Below, in pieces: positions 5,996 to 9,537 of a DNA stretch of 9,537 nt. The position numbers and the translations under genes are program-made. The stretch spans positions 1 to 9,537 of the forward strand of contig DASUGM010000049.1 in NCBI GenBank assembly GCA_036274055.1. The letters are read 5' to 3'. The notes under the pieces are model-generated. The model did no database searches. It was not told the DNA's origin and saw only the letters and a program-made list of their open reading frames with translations. Within the stretch, counting starts at the first letter, position 1. Every line of letters starts with the position of its first letter. Source of the stretch: DASUGM01 sp036274055. GTDB lineage: Bacteria; Acidobacteriota; Vicinamibacteria; Vicinamibacterales; SCN-69-37.

Positions 5996-6556
5996 TTGAC
6001 AGACGCCGGAACGCAGGCCGATCGTGAGCTTCTCGCGGCGGTCGCCAGCGGGTCGTCCGAGGCCCTCGCCCGGCTCTACGATCGGCACGCGGGCACCGCG
6101 TTCGCGCTCGCGCGGCGGGTCGTGTCGCGCGTCGAGGACGCCGAGGAAGTCGTGCAGGACGTGTTTTCGCAAGTGTGGCGTGACGCCGCGCGCTACGAGG
6201 CCGGCCGCGCGACCGTTGCCGGCTGGATCGTGATGCTGACGCGGGCGCGTGCGATCGATCGGCTGCGATCGCGCAAGGCGCGTCCGGATCTCGGGGGCGT
6301 CAGTCCGGATGCGGCGCCGCCGCTGGTCGCCGGCGATCGCAATCCCGAACAGGTGACGCTGACCGCCGAGGACGTCAGAAGCGTGCGCGGGGCGCTGAAC
6401 GTGCTGCCCGACGCGCAACGGTCGCTGCTCGAGCTCGCGTACTACGAGGGCATGACGCACGTCGAAATCGCCGAGCGCACCGGCGTGCCGCTCGGCACGG
6501 TGAAGACGCGGATTCGGACGGCGATGACGACGCTGAAGGGCGTTCTCTCGTCATGA
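5996..6556 (+). CDS. ECF-type sigma-70 family RNA polymerase sigma factor
   Basis: This is a 186-residue extracytoplasmic-function sigma factor. Region 2 spans about residues 10-78 (ELLAAVASGSSEALARLYDRH through VEDAEEVVQDVF, GWIVMLTRARAIDRLR). After an Asp/Pro-rich linker, region 4 is at about 130-184, with the helix-turn-helix MTHVEIAERTGVPLGTVKTRI. It directs RNA polymerase to a stress or envelope regulon. The immediate overlap with an RskA-like anti-sigma gene suggests a SigK/RskA-type pair. No ATG fits. TTG 5996 is chosen because AGGA (5985-5988) lies 7 nt before it and the product starts right at the conserved domain (TDAGTQADRELLAAV). TTG 5975, with AAGG upstream, and TTG 5891 are less likely alternatives; the latter would translate the leader hairpin. 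The regulon cannot be read from this window, although ECF sigma factors often control their own promoter. Confidence 0.9.
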   Translation: MTDAGTQADRELLAAVASGSSEALARLYDRHAGTAFALARRVVSRVEDAEEVVQDVFSQVWRDAARYEAGRATVAGWIVMLTRARAIDRLRSRKARPDLGGVSPDAAPPLVAGDRNPEQVTLTAEDVRSVRGALNVLPDAQRSLLELAYYEGMTHVEIAERTGVPLGTVKTRIRTAMTTLKGVLSS

Positions 6557-7470
6557 CGACGATGAGCAACCACGAAGAGTTCGCGGCGGCGCTCGCCGGC
6601 TATGCGCTCGAGGCGCTCGACGGCGCCGAGCGCGTCGCACTCGAAGCGCATTTGCCGACCTGTGCCCAGTGCCAGGCCGAACTTGCCGAACTGCGCCGGG
6701 TCGCCGCCGCGCTGGGCGGCGCGGTCGTGGGTGTGCCGCCGCCGCCAGCTCTCAAAGCCAAAGTGATCGCGCACGCGACCACGCAGAAACAAGCGCCGCA
6801 GACGCCGCAGGCCGGCACGCCGGCGCGGTTCCTGCGACGTCCGGCAGCCGCGGTGCCGACGCCGCCGGCGCCAATGACGCCGACGCCCGGCAAGCTCGTC
6901 CGCGTCCGGGTGCGACGATCGCGGTCGCCGTTGCCGATTGCCGCGTCGGTCGCGATCGCGCTCGGGCTGGGTGCCTACGCGTGGCTGCTGCGCAGCGAGA
7001 TCGATTCGCTGCGCTTGCAGGTGACGCAGATGTCGATCGCGACCGAGGGCCTGCGCAAAGAGCTGACGGCGGTCAGGAACGATGCCGCGCGCTTCACCCA
7101 CACCGCCGGTGTGCTGGCGGCGCCGGTGTTGCTGAAGGCCAGCCTGACTGGTGACAAGACGCGCATGCCGCGAGCGACGGGCCGCGCGTTCATGAACGCC
7201 GAGCGCGGCGTGTTCTTCCACGGCGAGCACCTGGACGCGCTTCCTCCGGGTCAGGAATATCAGCTGTGGGTCATTCCGCAGGGGGAAGGTGCCAAGCCGG
7301 TGCCGTTCCCGCTGACGTTCACTCCAGATCCGAACGGCGCGGTCAGCGTCAACGTCCCGATGCCGGCCGCCCCGTCTGTGCTGGCGATTGCGGTGACGAT
7401 CGAGCCGAAGGGCGGGTCTCTCTCGCCGACGACGCCGGTCGTCCTGTCGGGCGCCATTACTCCCGGATAA
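6553..7470 (+). CDS. Membrane anti-sigma factor, RskA-like, with zinc-finger motif
   Basis: This is a 305-residue partner of the preceding sigma factor. It starts at the ATG inside the ATGA overlap (6553-6556), which implies translational coupling. The N-terminal anti-sigma domain carries HxxxCxxC at residues 33-40 (HLPTCAQC), the zinc-binding ZAS motif that holds ECF sigma factors. A Pro/Ala/Thr-rich linker follows, then one membrane helix (about 127-147, LPIAASVAIALGLGAYAWLL) and a coiled-coil-like segment (148-175). Last comes an extracytoplasmic RskA C-terminal domain with GEHLDALPPGQEYQLWVIPQ, and AIAVTIEPKGGSLSPTTPVVLSG near the end. In this family the signal leads to regulated proteolysis and sigma release; the signal here is unknown. 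A second ATG at codon 4 is an alternative start. It converges on the M14 peptidase gene. Confidence 0.92.
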   Translation: MTTMSNHEEFAAALAGYALEALDGAERVALEAHLPTCAQCQAELAELRRVAAALGGAVVGVPPPPALKAKVIAHATTQKQAPQTPQAGTPARFLRRPAAAVPTPPAPMTPTPGKLVRVRVRRSRSPLPIAASVAIALGLGAYAWLLRSEIDSLRLQVTQMSIATEGLRKELTAVRNDAARFTHTAGVLAAPVLLKASLTGDKTRMPRATGRAFMNAERGVFFHGEHLDALPPGQEYQLWVIPQGEGAKPVPFPLTFTPDPNGAVSVNVPMPAAPSVLAIAVTIEPKGGSLSPTTPVVLSGAITPG

Positions 7471-7495
7471 GCGTTTAGAACCGAACCCAAGAAAA

Positions 7496-7527
7496 AGGAA
7501 GGCCGGCGATCTTCCGCCGGCCCTCCT
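7496..7527 (-). terminator. Intrinsic terminator for the minus-strand peptidase gene
   Basis: GGCCGGCG (7501-7508) and CGCCGGCC (7515-7522) form an 8-bp stem with a 6-nt loop. It is extended by four more pairs (7496-7499 with 7524-7527) across one mismatch. Read on the minus strand, the stem is followed by a T-run (complement of AAAAA at 7492-7496), as expected for a rho-independent terminator of the M14 gene. On the plus strand no T-run follows, so it would only weakly end the anti-sigma transcript. Confidence 0.85.
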
Positions 7528-7530
7528 GAG

Positions 7531-7558
7531 TTCTAAGTTCTAAGTTTCAAGTTCTAAG
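7531..7558. repeat. Heptamer tandem repeat tract E (4 units)
   Basis: Units are TTCTAAG at 7531, 7538 and 7552 and TTTCAAG at 7545, with a degenerate fifth unit at 7559. The units keep the AAG core of the other tracts but are AT-richer, an AAGTTCT variant instead of AAGNCCC. The tract lies between the peptidase stop region and its terminator, inside the 3' untranslated region on the minus strand. Confidence 0.85.
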
Positions 7559-7560
7559 TT

Positions 7561-7603
7561 CTGGAACGATCAGGCGCGTCACTTCGCTCCCTGATCGTTC
7601 CAG
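7561..7603. repeat. Perfect 14-bp inverted repeat overlapping the end of the peptidase gene
   Basis: CTGGAACGATCAGG (7561-7574) and CCTGATCGTTCCAG (7590-7603) are exact reverse complements with a 15-nt loop that contains the stop codon (TGA at 7581-7579). The coding arm specifies part of the C-terminal WNDQG. With the terminator at 7496-7527, it gives the peptidase mRNA two 3' hairpins. Confidence 0.8.
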
Positions 7604-9537
7604 TTGATGATCGAGTTGAAGATCATGTTGAACTCGCCGTGGTTCTGCCACCGGTAAATCGGATTGTTGGTGAACAGCAGCACGCGTCCCTTGCCGTTAT
7701 GCGCGTTGGGAATGTCGACGGCAAACGGCCGATCGGTCAGGTTGTCGCCGCCGATGAGCAGGCCGCTCAGCGCTTCGCCGCCGGCGTACTTGCCGAGGAT
7801 GTTGCCCTGGTCCGACATGCCGACGCGAATCGCCGGGCCGCCGGTGTACTTGATCGGCACTGTCGTGCCGGCGTAGCCGTAGAACACCGGGTGATCGGTC
7901 TTCGTGATCGTCGCGCTGACCAGCGGCCGCTGCGCGGTCACGCCCTGCATCTGGTCCATGTCGACGGTGTGGGCCCAGCCGAAGTCGATCGGGAAGCGAA
8001 TCGCGTTGTGCGCGGCAATCAGCGTACCGCCGGCGTCGAGGAACGCCTCGAACGCATCGACGCCCTTCTGGCCGAACCCGCCTGACATGTCGGTCGTCTC
8101 GCCGTACATCCCGAGGAACTTGTACTTGTCGCTCTTCAGGTACGGCTGCGGCGTCGCACTCGGGTTGGCGAGCACCGATTGCCGGTTGATGTTCTGGTAC
8201 GCCATCAGGATGACGTCGAAGTCCTTCTTCAAGTCGCCCTGCGCCACGCGCTCCTTGTAGATCAACTGGAACGGAATGCCGAACTTGTCGAAGGTGAACC
8301 GGTACCAGCCAAGCTCCTGCGTGCCGGTCCACTGCGAGTAGATCGCGACGCGCGGCACGTCGCCATCGTGCGTGGCCACCGTCGGGATGGTCGACAGCGC
8401 CGCGGCGGTGAGGCCGAACTGATCGACCGCGGCGCGTGCCGCCGCGAGATCCGCCGGCGCGGTGATGATGAACGAACCGGCGGGGAAGTCGACGTCGCCG
8501 ACCTTGAAGCTCTTCTCCGCGACCTTCATCGGCATCGCCCGCAGCGTGTAGCGGAACGCGATCATGTTGTTCGAGCCGAGATGGGCGACTGCCAGACCGG
8601 CGGTGCCGCTGCCGGTGATCTTGCCTTTGACGACGGCCTTGGTCACCGGCGTCGTCGACGCCTTCAGGATCGATGGGTCGGCGATTTCCTTGACGTCGAC
8701 GTTGAACGCGTAGCCCATCGTCCAGCCGCTGTCGTCATAGGTGGTCAGCGCCGGATCGGGGAACGCCTGCCGTTCGAGCAGGTTCTTCGCGAGGCGGCCG
8801 TACGGCTGATCGCGCTTGATCACGTACGAGCCGGCCGGGAACGTCGCGTCGCCGGCCTTGATCTCTCCGGTGGCCTCGCCGACTTCGATGCCCTGCGCGC
8901 GCAGCACGTTGACGAGTTCGGCCGCTTTGGTCATGTCGCGCTGCATCGGGATCACGAACCCGTACGGCGCCTCGTTCTTGCCTGATTCGATGGAGTTCCG
9001 CGTCTTCGTGTAGAAGTTTTCGAGCACGAGGTTCGGGAACATCGAGGTCAGCTGCAGCGCCGAGAGCACCGCCGTCTGCATGTAGTTGGTGTTGTTGCGG
9101 CGGGTGAAATTCGCCGGCATACCCGGGGGCACCGGGATGCCGCGGTACCACTCGCGCGGCTGGTTGCCGCCGCGGCCGGTTGGAATCGCGCCGCCGCGTC
9201 CGCCGCCAGGCGACGGAATCAGTCCCGGCGCGCCGCCGCGCCCTTGCGGGGCGCCGCCACGTCCTTGCGGGGCGCCGCCACGACCGGCGTTGGCCGCGGC
9301 GCCTTCGCCTCCGGCTCCGGCGCCAGCGGCTCCCGCGCGGCCGGCTTCACCACCGGCGCGTCCTTCGCCAGCCGCGGCACCGCCGCGGCCCGCGCCCGCG
9401 CCGCGTCCACCGCCGCCGCCACCACCGGCCGCGCCGCCGCGGCCGGCTGCCGGCGCGGCATTGGCGCCGGGAATGTTGTCATTGCCCGACTGGGTCTCGT
9501 ACATCCGCATCATGCCGTTGTGGTTGTAGGCGACCGA
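7579..9537 (-). CDS. M14-family zinc carboxypeptidase-like protein, C-terminal part (5' end outside window)
   Basis: This shows 652 residues of a large protein whose N-terminus, including the expected signal peptide and the zinc-binding HxxE region, lies beyond the right edge. The frame is open to the last base, so the internal ATG at 9513 is not the start. The first visible residues, SVAYNHNGMMRMYETQSG, fit the M14 metallopeptidase family common in Acidobacteriota. A 100-residue Gly/Ala/Arg-rich stretch follows (9166-9468). The middle part (about 9150-8370) includes repeated FPAGSYVI / FPAGSFII segments. The last 260 residues (about 8361-7579; PRVAIYSQW, DVILMAYQN, FLDAGGTLIAAHN, GRVLLFTNNPIYR) resemble the glutamine-amidotransferase-like fold often found at the end of these proteins. 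It is probably a secreted or periplasmic peptidase, but the catalytic residues cannot be checked here, so activity is an inference. Confidence 0.78.
   Translation of the reverse strand, partial: SVAYNHNGMMRMYETQSGNDNIPGANAAPAAGRGGAAGGGGGGGRGAGAGRGGAAAGEGRAGGEAGRAGAAGAGAGGEGAAANAGRGGAPQGRGGAPQGRGGAPGLIPSPGGGRGGAIPTGRGGNQPREWYRGIPVPPGMPANFTRRNNTNYMQTAVLSALQLTSMFPNLVLENFYTKTRNSIESGKNEAPYGFVIPMQRDMTKAAELVNVLRAQGIEVGEATGEIKAGDATFPAGSYVIKRDQPYGRLAKNLLERQAFPDPALTTYDDSGWTMGYAFNVDVKEIADPSILKASTTPVTKAVVKGKITGSGTAGLAVAHLGSNNMIAFRYTLRAMPMKVAEKSFKVGDVDFPAGSFIITAPADLAAARAAVDQFGLTAAALSTIPTVATHDGDVPRVAIYSQWTGTQELGWYRFTFDKFGIPFQLIYKERVAQGDLKKDFDVILMAYQNINRQSVLANPSATPQPYLKSDKYKFLGMYGETTDMSGGFGQKGVDAFEAFLDAGGTLIAAHNAIRFPIDFGWAHTVDMDQMQGVTAQRPLVSATITKTDHPVFYGYAGTTVPIKYTGGPAIRVGMSDQGNILGKYAGGEALSGLLIGGDNLTDRPFAVDIPNAHNGKGRVLLFTNNPIYRWQNHGEFNMIFNSIINWNDQGAK
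9166..9468 (-). repeat. Gly/Ala/Arg-rich low-complexity segment with RGG triplets inside the M14 gene
   Basis: One hundred codons encode almost only Gly, Ala, Arg, Pro, Glu and Gln, with seven RGG triplets. Between 9242 and 9283 two 21-bp units are tandemly repeated (20 of 21 bases identical), encoding GRGGAPQ twice, and a partial third copy adjoins. This looks like slippage-driven expansion of GC-rich codons within a linker between the peptidase and later domains. Confidence 0.85.

Noticed and set aside
9086..9529. Pro-rich open frame on the plus strand, resembling a proline-rich cell wall protein
   Set aside because: It is the complement of the Gly/Ala/Arg-rich insert of the peptidase; the Pro runs only mirror the GGC/CGC codons.
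1..9537. tRNA, rRNA, insertion sequence or prophage genes
   Set aside because: I saw no tRNA-like cloverleaf arms, no rRNA conserved stretches, no transposase or integrase motifs and no target-site duplications.

Overview
The window is a GC-rich bacterial chromosome segment with strong G/C bias at third codon positions. It most likely comes from an Acidobacteriota genome, perhaps class Vicinamibacteria. That is an inference from three things: a PadR regulator paired with an ADOP-type duplicated orphan permease, a secreted-type M14 peptidase carrying a long Gly/Ala/Arg-rich insert, and heptamer repeats in many gene junctions. No marker gene is present to prove it.

Layout, left to right. (1) The 3' end of a ferrous iron transporter gene (feoB) is followed by a 48-residue FeoB-associated Cys-tail membrane protein. 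(2) Next is a stretch holding two opposed heptamer tracts that can fold into a long hairpin, then a near-perfect operator-like palindrome, a PadR regulator and an ADOP permease of two MacB/FtsX halves. (3) A perfect 23-bp inverted repeat separates the permease from a convergent c-di-GMP-binding PilZ protein (minus strand). (4) Divergent from PilZ are an OsmC-family protein and a multi-pass HGSNAT/DUF1624-type membrane protein. (5) An ECF sigma factor overlaps by ATGA its RskA-like zinc-finger anti-sigma factor. (6) Convergent with these, on the minus strand, is the 3' two thirds or so of a large M14-family metallopeptidase with a C-terminal glutamine-amidotransferase-like domain. It runs off the right edge.

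Functional units that can be read: FeoB plus small Cys-tail partner (Fe2+ import); PadR controlling itself and the permease; sigma plus membrane anti-sigma (an envelope-sensing regulatory pair). PilZ, OsmC and the HGSNAT-like protein have no obvious joint role.

The most unusual thing is not a gene. Five intergenic tracts are built of 7-nt tandem units sharing an invariant AAG (CTT on the other strand) followed by four variable, pyrimidine-rich bases. Two of them fill almost the entire space between adjacent co-directional genes. In one case the six units run exactly from the last base of a stop codon to the base before the next ATG. The remaining non-coding DNA is short (no gene-free gap exceeds about 150 bases) and is mostly hairpins and terminators.
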